Shown: in pieces, positions 1-8,419 of the stretch
Position numbering within the stretch: the first letter of the stretch is position 1
How the letters are laid out: each line of letters opens with the position of its first letter
Assembly: GCF_009866805.1 (NCBI RefSeq)
Contig: NZ_SIZW01000043.1
Location: 434,001-498,000 of the forward strand
DNA length: 64,000 bases
Direction of reading: 5' to 3'
Origin: Schauerella aestuarii
GTDB taxonomy: Bacteria; Pseudomonadota; Gammaproteobacteria; Burkholderiales; Burkholderiaceae_B
Notes under the pieces: generated by a model
Databases searched by the model: none
Seen by the model: the letters and a program-made list of their open reading frames with translations, nothing else
Told to the model about the DNA's origin: nothing
Translations under genes and position numbers: made by a program

Positions 1-1298
1 GCCAGCAGCAAGGGGAACCAGCCGCCATCTGCAATCTTCAGGCTGCACGACACCACGAGAAGCACGTCGATGGCCAGGAATACGCCGGTTGCACCGATCG
101 CGATGTAACGCGGGAAATGCCAGGCGTGCCGCACCACAAAGTAGGTGAGCACCGTGGTGATCATCATGGTGCCGGTGACGGCAATCCCATAGGCCGAGGC
201 CAATGCAGACGAGCTGCCGAAGCCGATCGTCACGATCACCACCGCCAGCAACAGGATGCGATTGACTTGCGGCATGAAGATCTGGCCCGCCTCGCTGGCC
301 GACGTGAAATGCACTTGCAGGCGCGGCAGGAAGCCGAGTTGCATGGCTTGACGCGTCATCGAGTACGCGCCCGAAATCACGGCTTGCGAGGCAATCACCG
401 AGGCCAGCGTGGCGAGAATCACGGCAGGGATCAACCAGCCGCTGGGGAACATCAGATAGAACGGATTCTCGAGTGCACTGGGCGTGGAAATCAGCAGCGC
501 GCCCTGGCCCATATAGTGGATTGCAAGCGCCGGCAGCACAAAACCCAGCCACGCCAGGCGGATCGGCTTCTTGCCGAAATGGCCCATGTCGGCATACAGC
601 GCTTCGGCACCCGTGAGCGCCAGCACAATGGCACCGAAGGCGGCGAAGACGCCCGGGCCGCGATCGATCAGGAATGCCAGGCCATGGAGGGGATTGAGCG
701 CGGTCAGAATGATCGGCGACTGAACGATCTGGTGGATCCCCACCACGGCGAGTGTGGCAAACCACACCACGATGATCGGGCCGAAGAGCTTGCCCACGGT
801 GGCCGTGCCATGACGCTGCACCAGAAACAGGCCGATCAGAATGCCCACGCTGATCGGCAGCACGAAGCTGTCGAATGCCGGGGTAATGAGGCTCATGCCT
901 TCCACCGCGCCCAGCACCGAGATGGCAGGCGTGATGATGCTGTCGCCGTAAAAGAGTGCGGCGCCGAACACGCCCAGGAGCAGCAGGGTGTGACGCAGCT
1001 TGGGATTGTTGCCGGTGGCGCGCGCCGCCAATGCCGACAGCGCCATGATGCCGCCTTCGCCGCGGTTATTGGCGCGCAGCACCAGGATCACGTACTTGAG
1101 CGTGACGACAATGAGGAGTGCCCAGAAAATGACGGACACCGCACCCACGATATGCGTGATGTCCAGCGGCACGCCATTGGCGGGCAGGAACACCTCTTTC
1201 ATGGCGTAAAGCGGACTCGTACCGATATCGCCATAGACGACGCCGAGGGCGCCGAGCGAGAGGGCGGCAAGATTTTTAGGGGAATCAGCGGTAGACAT
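1..1298 (-). CDS. kup: Low-affinity K+ transporter Kup (3' part outside window)
   Basis: Inner-membrane proton-coupled potassium uptake protein. The translation from the ATG at 1298 opens with a short polar tail and then the Kup family signature [20 protein letters not shown], followed by many hydrophobic membrane helices and the conserved NRGEGG loop. About 432 codons lie in the window against a usual length near 620-630, so the C-terminal soluble domain lies beyond the left edge. It is the last gene of a minus-strand run kdpD-kdpE-kup, 81 bases after the kdpE stop. A small GC hairpin (GCCGCC/GGCGGC, 1321-1338) sits in that gap without a T-tract, so read-through from kdpE is plausible. Potassium-responsive control by the neighbouring two-component pair is inferred from context. 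Confidence 0.95.
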   Translation of the reverse strand, partial: MSTADSPKNLAALSLGALGVVYGDIGTSPLYAMKEVFLPANGVPLDITHIVGAVSVIFWALLIVVTLKYVILVLRANNRGEGGIMALSALAARATGNNPKLRHTLLLLGVFGAALFYGDSIITPAISVLGAVEGMSLITPAFDSFVLPISVGILIGLFLVQRHGTATVGKLFGPIIVVWFATLAVVGIHQIVQSPIILTALNPLHGLAFLIDRGPGVFAAFGAIVLALTGAEALYADMGHFGKKPIRLAWLGFVLPALAIHYMGQGALLISTPSALENPFYLMFPSGWLIPAVILATLASVIASQAVISGAYSMTRQAMQLGFLPRLQVHFTSASEAGQIFMPQVNRILLLAVVIVTIGFGSSSALASAYGIAVTGTMMITTVLTYFVVRHAWHFPRYIAIGATGVFLAIDVLLVVSCSLKIADGGWFPLLL

Positions 1299-1379
1299 CT
1301 TGAATGCGGAGAACAGGCCAGCCGCCGTTATAGGCGGCGGCGTGTAAAGAACGCATAAAGATGGGGTGGGGTGTGGCGG

Positions 1380-2063
1380 TTACTCCACGGCGAGCCGATA
1401 TCCCACCCCTACCTCGGTACGCACATACCGTGGATCGGTGGGGTCGCGTTCCAATTTCGCACGCAGGTTTCCCATATACACCCGCACATAATGCGTGTGC
1501 TCGGCATACTCGGCGCCCCACACATCGATCAGCAATTGCCGGTGTGTGACGACTTGCCCCGCCTTTTGCACCAATCGCGCCAGTAGTTTGAACTCAGTCG
1601 CCGTCAGTTTGATCTCCACGCCGTCGCGGGTTACGCGATGCGTGGTGAGATCCACGCCCAGCCCTTCCAACTCGTAAGTCGTTTGCGCCGGCGAGATCGA
1701 CGTGCCGCGATGGCGCAGCGCCACGCGCATGCGCGCGAGCAGCTCGCCCACGCCGAAAGGTTTGACCAGATAGTCATCGGCGCCAGCATCCAGCAGTGCG
1801 ATCTTGCCTGCCTCGTCTTCACGGGCAGACACCACGATGATCGGCACCGCCAGCGTGCGCCAGGCCGCAAGCAGATCTTCGCCGCGGCCGTCGGGCAATC
1901 CCAGATCCAGCAGGATCAGATCCGGCGCCTCATGGTCGACCATCGCCCGCGCTTCGCTGACGCTGACTGCGGTGGAGATCTCGAAACCTTCCACGGTCAG
2001 TACCGAGTGCAGCAAGCTGCGGATATCGCGGTCGTCCTCGACGATCAGCACTCGAATGGCCAT
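1380..2063 (-). CDS. kdpE: KdpE-type response regulator
   Basis: OmpR/KdpE-family transcriptional regulator of 227 residues. The receiver domain (residues 1-115) has the acidic pair E9/D10, the phospho-acceptor Asp53 in LLDLGLPDG and the switch lysine in VKPFGVGE. The C-terminal winged helix (about 130-227) ends with the typical YVRTEVGVGYRL. The ATG follows the stop codon of the upstream kinase gene with no intervening base, which indicates translational coupling. No kdpFABC pump genes are in the window. The only adjacent transport gene is kup, so the target may be kup rather than, or as well as, a Kdp pump elsewhere. Confidence 0.93.
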   Translation of the reverse strand: MAIRVLIVEDDRDIRSLLHSVLTVEGFEISTAVSVSEARAMVDHEAPDLILLDLGLPDGRGEDLLAAWRTLAVPIIVVSAREDEAGKIALLDAGADDYLVKPFGVGELLARMRVALRHRGTSISPAQTTYELEGLGVDLTTHRVTRDGVEIKLTATEFKLLARLVQKAGQVVTHRQLLIDVWGAEYAEHTHYVRVYMGNLRAKLERDPTDPRYVRTEVGVGYRLAVE

Positions 2064-3602
2064 CTACATGCCCTCGTCGGCCGGCGTGGGCGGCGAGGGA
2101 ACCAGCGGCATGAAGATGGAAAAGCGCGAACCGCCGCCTTCGCGCGGACCCACGCTCAACCGGGCGTTATGAGCGCTGGCCACCGCTTGGGAGATCGCCA
2201 GCCCAAGGCCGGCGCCTCGCTGCGCCGGGGGCACCGCGCCGCGGTAAAACGTCTCGAAAATCCGGATCTCATCACCCGGCGGGATGCCGCGGCCGCGATC
2301 CAGAATATCGATCGTGATGGTCTCGTCGTCGGCGTAAGCCGTGAGTTCCACGTCATCTGCCGAATACTTGAGCGCGTTATCCAGCAGATTGGTAATCAAT
2401 TGCGCAAACAGCACGGCGTCTACCCGTATCAGCGGCAAATCCGCAGGCAGCGTGGCCGTCACATGGCGATGCGGATGGCGTGCGCGCAATCGGGCAATGC
2501 AGGTGCCGGCGATTTCTTCCAGTGCTTCCCAATCCATCTTCAGAACGGGATGGTCGCCAGACACGCGCAACCAGTGCAGGGTGTTGTCGGTAACGGCGGT
2601 GAGGTGGCGGGCTTCGCTTTCGATCAACGCAAGCAAGCGTTGCTGGCTTTCTGCGTCCAGGCGATCGGCCTGTCGTTGCATCGATGTGGCAGCCGCCAGG
2701 ATGGCGGCCAGCGGCGTACGCAGATCGTGCGATACCGAGGCCAGCAACGTGCTGCGCAGCTGTTGCGATTGCGCCTGATCGCGGGCTCGCGCGGCCTCGG
2801 CCGCATGCCGCGTGCGCAGCAGGGCACCAGCGGTGAGATCGGCAATGGCCTGTGCGTGTTCGCGCCGCTCTTCCGCACCCGGGAGCAATGCCGTTTGGGG
2901 CGGGGCTGCAATCGCGATCGCGCCGATCCGGCTTTCGCCCGCACGCAGCGGTAGATACCACGTTGCCAGGGCGTCCCATCGCCCGGTGCCCGGGCCCATG
3001 GCATGGCCGCTTTTCACGCAATGTGCGATGGCATCGTCGCGCCGCTCGGCGGGGGCGGCAGGCGCTTGCATTGCGCCGTGCATCACCAGATCACCTTCGC
3101 GCGACATCAGTGCCAGGATGCCTTGACCGAAATCCGCCTCCAGCGCCTTGACGGCGGCATCGACCATCGGGGCCTCGTCTTCAAGCAGCGCCATACTCGC
3201 GGCCAGGTGCTGCAACGTGCGCGCGCGGCGTTCGCGCGACACGGCCCGGCGCGTCGACGCGCGTAGTCGTGACGACAGATTCGTCGCCAGCAGGCTGACG
3301 AACAAGAGCGCCACCAGGGTGATGGCGTGTTCGGTGGAATCGACGCGAAACGCACCGCGCGGCTGCACGAACAAGATGTTGAGCGCCGCGACCGACAGGA
3401 AGGCACAGGCGATCGAGAGCCAGCGATTGGTCACGTACGCGACCAGCATCACGGCCGCCAGATACACCATGGCCAGGACGGTGACCGACACATGGTGATT
3501 GAGCAGGTGCGCGATGCCCGTTGCCGCGCCCCATACCAGCAGCATGCCGCCCCACGCTCGCACGCGGCGCAGGGGCTGGGCGGGCGGCGCGGGTCGCTTC
3601 AT
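2064..3602 (-). CDS. KdpD-type sensor histidine kinase lacking the N-terminal KdpD/Usp domains
   Basis: Membrane histidine kinase of 512 residues. Residues 20-110 carry the short transmembrane bundle of the DUF4118 type found in the middle of KdpD. A GAF-like linker follows, then the H-box SVSHDLRTPL with His292, an N-box (LLDNALKYS) and glycine boxes (DRGRGIP, GAGLGLAIS). Full KdpD proteins are close to 900 residues and begin with a cytoplasmic KdpD domain carrying Walker motifs plus a universal-stress-like domain. Both are absent here, and no remnant is visible upstream because pldA ends 15 bases away. It therefore keeps the membrane sensor and kinase but lacks the ATP-binding regulatory part. 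The partner is the coupled KdpE. Confidence 0.88.
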   Translation of the reverse strand: MKRPAPPAQPLRRVRAWGGMLLVWGAATGIAHLLNHHVSVTVLAMVYLAAVMLVAYVTNRWLSIACAFLSVAALNILFVQPRGAFRVDSTEHAITLVALLFVSLLATNLSSRLRASTRRAVSRERRARTLQHLAASMALLEDEAPMVDAAVKALEADFGQGILALMSREGDLVMHGAMQAPAAPAERRDDAIAHCVKSGHAMGPGTGRWDALATWYLPLRAGESRIGAIAIAAPPQTALLPGAEERREHAQAIADLTAGALLRTRHAAEAARARDQAQSQQLRSTLLASVSHDLRTPLAAILAAATSMQRQADRLDAESQQRLLALIESEARHLTAVTDNTLHWLRVSGDHPVLKMDWEALEEIAGTCIARLRARHPHRHVTATLPADLPLIRVDAVLFAQLITNLLDNALKYSADDVELTAYADDETITIDILDRGRGIPPGDEIRIFETFYRGAVPPAQRGAGLGLAISQAVASAHNARLSVGPREGGGSRFSIFMPLVPSPPTPADEGM

Positions 3603-3617
3603 GCGTGAGGTCCCTTT

Positions 3618-4910
3618 TTACGGCACCAGCGACAGGCCGATGCGGAATTGCGAGCGGTTGCGCTCGTCGTAACCCAGCAGCGTTTCGCCGTAGCCGTTGA
3701 AGTACTGCAGATAGACGTAGCCGTTGGCGTTCAAGCCGATTTGCTTGAGCGGGTAGGCCAGATCGACTTGGGTCGTGCGGCGTTTTTGGTCGCCCTGACG
3801 GTACATGGCAGAGACGACCGGGCCGTTATCCTGCGCCCATCGCACGCGCCAATTCACATGGCCGTTGTAGTCGGAATAATCGCTGTTCTCGCGCGCCACG
3901 GCCACGTACGACATGATCTTGGGCGCGAACGACAACGTGCTGCCGCCATCGAAACGATAGTTGAATGACGGCTGCAGGTAGAAGTCGTTCAGCGAGCGTG
4001 AGTCGTCGCCGGCCTTGCCGTTGGACTTGTGCTCGATACCCGCCGCACTGCCGAAGCGCCAGTTTTGATTGGCCGACGTCCACAGGTTTTCGTTCAGCCA
4101 GAATGCGCTGGGGTTGAACGTCGTATCGATAAACGGCTTCGAATCGCCTTGCAAATCCCACAATGAAGTTTGTGTGTAGCCCAGATACAGATTTTCATAG
4201 AACTTCGGCGTGGCTGCATCTTCGGGCGTGAACAACCGGTACTTGGCGCTCAACTGAAAGCGGGCCGTCGTCCCGCCGCGCGTGCCCACCGCAAAATACA
4301 CCGGTTGATAAGCCGATAGCGACGAGGTAAACGAATTGAATGCCGTGGGAATCGCAGCCGGTTGGGTCATTGCCGTTTGCTCGGGGGCGGGGCCAGTGTC
4401 CGGAGAAGCACCCAGGCGGGTCACTTCGGCCGGTGGCAGTGGCTCGCCGGTGCGGGCATCCACCACGGGCGTATTGGCCGCCATCGTGGCCGGCGTGCCG
4501 CTTTCGCGACCCGTCGCATCCAGCGCCATCAGGGCGGATTGGCCCTCGATCGACACGGCCTGCAGGCCACGCGCCTGCGTGGGGACCACGGCTTGCCAGC
4601 TCATGCGGGCAAAGTTGTTGACCGGCACATTGAATTCGGTCGCAGCACCCACCGCACGTGCAGTGGTGCGGATCGGCTGACCCGTGGCACCACGCCACTG
4701 CACCACGATACGGCGCGGCGCGCTCCAGGCGGCACCCGTGGGCGTATCGTTGAAGAACACGGCCTCGATCAGCACGGTTTCGCCGGGCGCGGCGCTGGGG
4801 CGATCCAATCGGTAGGTCACACCGGCATGAGCCGCAGGAACGGCGGCCGCAAGCGCGACCAATGCGATACCCACGCGCAGGGTGGGCACTAAGGAGCGGG
4901 AACGGCTCAT
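3618..4910 (-). CDS. pldA: Outer membrane phospholipase A (OMPLA)
   Basis: Outer-membrane phospholipase A1 that hydrolyses phospholipids misplaced in the outer leaflet. The protein has 430 residues from the ATG at 4910; its Sec signal ends near AHA at residue 29. An N-terminal beta-rich region of roughly 180 residues precedes the 12-stranded barrel, longer than in the E. coli enzyme (289 residues). The catalytic block EHKSNG holds His294 and Ser296, with Asn308 fourteen residues after the histidine. This is the spacing of E. coli His142/Ser144/Asn156. The chain ends with an aromatic-rich strand finishing SLVP. It is transcribed toward the kinase gene with a 15-base gap, so it may head the pldA-kdpD-kdpE-kup transcription unit. 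Confidence 0.93.
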   Translation of the reverse strand: MSRSRSLVPTLRVGIALVALAAAVPAAHAGVTYRLDRPSAAPGETVLIEAVFFNDTPTGAAWSAPRRIVVQWRGATGQPIRTTARAVGAATEFNVPVNNFARMSWQAVVPTQARGLQAVSIEGQSALMALDATGRESGTPATMAANTPVVDARTGEPLPPAEVTRLGASPDTGPAPEQTAMTQPAAIPTAFNSFTSSLSAYQPVYFAVGTRGGTTARFQLSAKYRLFTPEDAATPKFYENLYLGYTQTSLWDLQGDSKPFIDTTFNPSAFWLNENLWTSANQNWRFGSAAGIEHKSNGKAGDDSRSLNDFYLQPSFNYRFDGGSTLSFAPKIMSYVAVARENSDYSDYNGHVNWRVRWAQDNGPVVSAMYRQGDQKRRTTQVDLAYPLKQIGLNANGYVYLQYFNGYGETLLGYDERNRSQFRIGLSLVP

Positions 4911-5018
4911 GACAGATTTCTTGCAGAATAGGGGACGAACGCAATGTAGCATCGACGACCCCCCGCTCGGAAACCGTGTGTAATAGTGTGGCGTGCCCGC
5001 ATCGCCCCGTATACCGTC

Positions 5019-6302
5019 ATGAGCGACTATCCCCACACCTACTACAGCCGCACGGCCTGCGACGCCACGGCTTATCCAGCTTTGACCGCCGACTGCGACG
5101 TCGACGTATGCGTGGTGGGCGCCGGGTTGGCCGGGCTGACGGCTGCCCGCGAATTGGCGATGCGCGGCCAATCCGTGGCGGTGCTCGACGCCAATCGCGT
5201 GGGGTGGGGCGCATCGGGCCGCAATGGCGGACAGGTCTCCAGCGGGTTCGCCGCCGATGACGACGCTGTCTTGAAACAGGTGGGCCAAGCGCATTTCGAC
5301 GCCCTGTACCGGCTGTCGATCGAAGGCATGGAAATGGTGCGGGACGCCTGTCGGCGCTTGGGCGCTGGGGCGGGCGGCCTTACCCCCGGCATCTTGAAGG
5401 TGTTGCGCTACGACGATCCGGCAGGGCTGGCCGCCCATCGGGACCGCATGGCAGCTTACGGCCGGCGGTTCACCCTGCTCAATCGCGACGACGTTCGTGC
5501 GCAAGTGAACTCGCCTGCCTATGGCCCCGGCCTGTTTGACGCCGATGCCTTTCATATCCATCCCCTCAACTACACCCGTGCGCTCGCGGCAGATGCCGCG
5601 GCACGCGGAGTAGCCGTGTACGAGAAGAGCAGGGTGACCCGAATCGCGCCAGTGCAGGGCCGGCACCGCTTGACGGCAAACAGGACCACGATCCGCGCCC
5701 GTCATGTGGTGATGGCAACGGGCGGCTACACGGATGCGCTCGTGCCCGCGCTGCGCCGCGCGATGCTGCCCATTGCCACGTATATGTTGGCCACCGGGCC
5801 GCTGGGGGCACGCATCGGCGATGCGATCGACACCACAGCCGCCATCATCGACGACCGCCGGGCCGGCAACTATTACCGCGTGCTCGACGGGGATCGCATC
5901 GTATGGGGCAGCGGCATCAGCGTGCGCCGTAGCCCACCGCCGCAGTTGGCCGATCGGCTCAAACATGAATTGCAGGGGGTGTTTCCGCAGTTGGGCGACG
6001 TCTCCGTGGACATGGCGTGGTCAGGGTTGATGAGCTATGCGCGCCATCGCATGCCGCAAGTGGGGCAGTTGGCACCTGGGCTTTGGTATTGCACGGCGTT
6101 CGGTGGGCAAGGTTTGAATACGACCGCGATTGCCGGGCGGGTGGTGGCGGAGGCGATCACGGGTGAAACGGACCGCATTGCCGCGTTTGCACCGTTTGGG
6201 CTGACTTGGGCGGGTGGCGTTCTGGGCCGCGCTGCAGCGCAAGCCACGTATTGGGGATATCAGGTCGGCGACCGCTGGCGCGAACGCATGCGTCCCGTTT
6301 AA
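5019..6302 (+). CDS. FAD-dependent amine/amino-acid oxidoreductase (PuuB/DadA superfamily)
   Basis: Predicted cytoplasmic DAO-family flavoprotein of 427 residues. The N-terminal Rossmann motif VVGAGLAGLTAARELA sits near residue 30, followed by the GWGASGRNGGQVSSGF segment typical of gamma-glutamylputrescine oxidoreductase-like proteins. The C-terminal FAD-contact region is FGGQGLNTTAIAG. I chose the ATG at 5019 because it lies nearest the conserved domain; an in-frame GTG at 4986 would add 11 residues. It is divergent from pldA across 108 bases. The substrate is unknown: a polyamine conjugate or an amino acid are both compatible with the family. Confidence 0.85.
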   Translation: MSDYPHTYYSRTACDATAYPALTADCDVDVCVVGAGLAGLTAARELAMRGQSVAVLDANRVGWGASGRNGGQVSSGFAADDDAVLKQVGQAHFDALYRLSIEGMEMVRDACRRLGAGAGGLTPGILKVLRYDDPAGLAAHRDRMAAYGRRFTLLNRDDVRAQVNSPAYGPGLFDADAFHIHPLNYTRALAADAAARGVAVYEKSRVTRIAPVQGRHRLTANRTTIRARHVVMATGGYTDALVPALRRAMLPIATYMLATGPLGARIGDAIDTTAAIIDDRRAGNYYRVLDGDRIVWGSGISVRRSPPPQLADRLKHELQGVFPQLGDVSVDMAWSGLMSYARHRMPQVGQLAPGLWYCTAFGGQGLNTTAIAGRVVAEAITGETDRIAAFAPFGLTWAGGVLGRAAAQATYWGYQVGDRWRERMRPV

Positions 6303-6337
6303 TCTTGCGTCGGTTAAACTACCGCGCTTTCCAAGAT

Positions 6338-6414
6338 CTGCCCTTAGCTCAGTTGGATAGAGCACTCGCCTTCTAAGCGAGCGGTCACTGGTTCGAATCC
6401 AGTAGGGCAGGCCA
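6338..6414 (+). tRNA. tRNA-Arg (anticodon TCT)
   Basis: A 77-nt cloverleaf can be drawn. The acceptor stem CTGCCCT pairs with AGGGCAG. The D-arm is GCTC-AGTTGGATA-GAGC, the anticodon stem is CTCGC/GCGAG around loop CTTCTAA (anticodon TCT), and the T-arm is ACTGG-TTCGAAT-CCAGT. The discriminator is G and the CCA end is encoded. It reads AGA codons. No integrase or duplicated 3' end is visible nearby, so there is no sign of element insertion at this tRNA. Confidence 0.97.
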
Positions 6415-6549
6415 GTATTTCGTCAAGCATGGCGCTTCCTGCTGCGCTTCGTTATTGCTGCGGTTGCGGTAGTCTTTGACGTCGCGCGATCCGCCTTCGA
6501 GTGCAGAGCGACGATGCCGCTTAATGTGGACGACCTGGAGTTCCCAGTC

Positions 6550-7434
6550 ATGCAGATCGTGACCCAACGCGCTGGACCGTTTTCAGACGACCTCGCGAGG
6601 CACTTGTCGCATGCGCTTGGTGCCAACGATTCGACGCGCCGTTCATCTTCCTGCGTGGTGTATATGCTGGCCCGCGCACCGCTCGCGCGTGATGCACTTC
6701 ACGCCGTGTGTCGCGAGCACGACGTCGACAGCGCGATTATTCAGACCCCACGTCCCTTGAGTGCGTTCAAGCTGCTCGTGTTTGATATGGATTCGACCCT
6801 CATCAATATCGAATGCATTGATGAGTTGGCGGATCTGGTGGGTAAGAAGCAGGAGGTTGCGGCGCTGACCGAACGGGCCATGCAAAATCGTGATGTTGAT
6901 TACGACACCAGTTTGCGCATGCGTACGCGCCTGTTGGCGGGACTTTCCGTCGCTCGTTTCGATGACCTCTATGCACAACGTTTGCAGATTACCCCGGGTG
7001 CTGCTGCATTGGTCAAGACGGCGAAAATGGCGGGGTTGAAAACCGCCATCGTCTCCGGCGGTTTCGACTACTTCACAGGGCGGGTGCGGGCTGAACTGGG
7101 TGTGGACGAAGATTACTCAAATCATCTTGAGGTCGTGGCGGGCAAACTGACCGGCGAACTATTGGGCACGTTGATCAATGCGGATGTGAAAGCGCGTCGT
7201 GTCCAGGCCCTTTGTCTTGATTTAGGCATCCCCACGAGCGATGCCATCGTGGTGGGCGATGGCGCAAACGATTTGAAGATGATGGCATTGGCAGGATTAT
7301 CGGTTGGCTATCGTGCCAAGCCGGTGGTGCGCGCAGCGGTAGACGTGAATATCGAACGTCTGGGGTTGGATTCCCTTCTGACCGTATTCGATGCTCAGGC
7401 GGCGCCCGGCATCTCAGGTGTCGAGCCTCGGTAG
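6550..7434 (+). CDS. serB: Phosphoserine phosphatase SerB
   Basis: Last step of serine biosynthesis: O-phosphoserine to L-serine. HAD-superfamily enzyme of 294 residues. Motif I FDMDSTLI carries the nucleophile Asp79 and general acid Asp81, motif II is AIVSGGFDYF and motif III/IV is VVGDGANDLKMM. The N-terminal 75 residues form a divergent ACT-like region, as in other betaproteobacterial SerB proteins. The ATG at 6550 is preferred over an in-frame ATG at 6514 because GGAG lies 9 bases upstream and the following residues match the usual SerB beginning. The 3' end overlaps the convergent LacI-type gene by 40 bases. A serine deaminase gene lies at 49860-51248, not linked to it. Confidence 0.95.
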   Translation: MQIVTQRAGPFSDDLARHLSHALGANDSTRRSSSCVVYMLARAPLARDALHAVCREHDVDSAIIQTPRPLSAFKLLVFDMDSTLINIECIDELADLVGKKQEVAALTERAMQNRDVDYDTSLRMRTRLLAGLSVARFDDLYAQRLQITPGAAALVKTAKMAGLKTAIVSGGFDYFTGRVRAELGVDEDYSNHLEVVAGKLTGELLGTLINADVKARRVQALCLDLGIPTSDAIVVGDGANDLKMMALAGLSVGYRAKPVVRAAVDVNIERLGLDSLLTVFDAQAAPGISGVEPR

Positions 7435-8399
7435 ATGAGTTGGCCGGGCAAGACGCGCCGTTCATTCTTGTCGCTGTCTTGCAATAGCAATTCAATCGCG
7501 GCGCTGATCATGTCTTCGACGGGCTGCCGAATGGTCGTCATGTGATACGCGGCGTTGGAGGCGACGGGGTGATCGTCGAATCCAAAAACGCGCACATCTT
7601 CCGGCACGCGTTTGCCTACCGCGTAGCGCAAGGCGTCGATGGCCCCAGAGGCGATTTCGTCGTCTGCGCAAAACAGCGCATCGATACCGGGATGCCTTGC
7701 AAGCAACATCTGGGTGGCCTCATAGCCCCAGCTATAGCTGAACTCTTTCTCAAGCTGCGGTATCGATGTCATGCCCAGCTCGGCCAGCCGCTCCATGAAA
7801 CCGGTGCGCCGGTCGCGATTGGTCGAGACCAACGGCATGCCCCCCAAAAAGGCGGGTTCCTTGCTGCCCGATCGCAACAAGACGTCTGCGGCGAGCCTTC
7901 CCCCGCCGATGTTGTCGGTCGATACAGAGTGGCCGTTGCCGATCTGCGAATAGCGATTGAACATGACCACCGGTACGCCTTGCCGCACGCATAGATCGGC
8001 ACCGGACGACGTGAGTGACGCGGTCGTGATGATGACGCCGCGCACGCGATACTGCAGCACGAGCGGCATGAGATCGTCGACGGTCTGGGGCGGTGTGGCG
8101 TTGAACAGCAGTGTCTGCAGGCCATGCCGATGCAGTTCGCGCGTGATCGTTTCAAGCACGATCGGATACCAGGGATTGGTAATGTTGGCCATCACGATCG
8201 CGATGATGTTGAACTTACCGCTGCTCAAGCCTCGGGCAAGGGGGTCGGGTTGGTAATTGACCAGATCGACCACTTTCAAGATCTTCTCGCGGACTTCCTG
8301 CGAGATGGCGCCTTTCCCGGAAATGAAACGCGAAACGGCAGCCTGGGATACGCCCGCAAGCTTTGCCACATCTTTCTGCGTAGGAGTTTTCTTGGTCAC
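7395..8399 (-). CDS. LacI-family transcriptional regulator
   Basis: Ligand-responsive regulator of 334 residues. The N-terminal helix-turn-helix VAKLAGVSQAAVSRFI is followed by the hinge helix (PDPLARGLSSGK) near residue 55. The periplasmic-binding-protein-like ligand domain follows (IVMANITNPWYPIVLE, VVMFNRY, GFDDHPVAS). It is the last gene of the long minus-strand operon that starts with the aminotransferase and lies 20 bases after the formamidase-like gene. This makes autoregulated control of that operon likely. Candidate operators are listed at 16711-16724 and 16841-16854. Its inducer is probably a substrate or intermediate of the operon, which is inference. Confidence 0.92.
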   Translation of the reverse strand: MTKKTPTQKDVAKLAGVSQAAVSRFISGKGAISQEVREKILKVVDLVNYQPDPLARGLSSGKFNIIAIVMANITNPWYPIVLETITRELHRHGLQTLLFNATPPQTVDDLMPLVLQYRVRGVIITTASLTSSGADLCVRQGVPVVMFNRYSQIGNGHSVSTDNIGGGRLAADVLLRSGSKEPAFLGGMPLVSTNRDRRTGFMERLAELGMTSIPQLEKEFSYSWGYEATQMLLARHPGIDALFCADDEIASGAIDALRYAVGKRVPEDVRVFGFDDHPVASNAAYHMTTIRQPVEDMISAAIELLLQDSDKNERRVLPGQLIYRGSTPEMPGAA

Positions 8400-8419
8400 G
8401 CCAGTCTACAAAAATAAGT

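Noticed and set aside
1321-1338. GC hairpin between kdpE and kup as a terminator
   Set aside because: Only six base pairs and no T-tract on the minus strand, so it is unlikely to end transcription.
117-1358. Long plus-strand frame of 413 codons over the kup gene
   Set aside because: It is the antisense shadow of kup: low-complexity His/Arg/Gln-rich product with no family motif, while the minus strand encodes a textbook Kup protein.
1638-2954. 438-codon plus-strand frame over kdpE/kdpD
   Set aside because: Antisense of two well-supported genes; composition (Arg, Gln, His) is typical of shadow frames in GC-rich DNA.
6338-6414. tRNA-Arg as a possible integration site for a mobile element
   Set aside because: No integrase gene, no repeat of the tRNA 3' end within the window and core genes on both sides.
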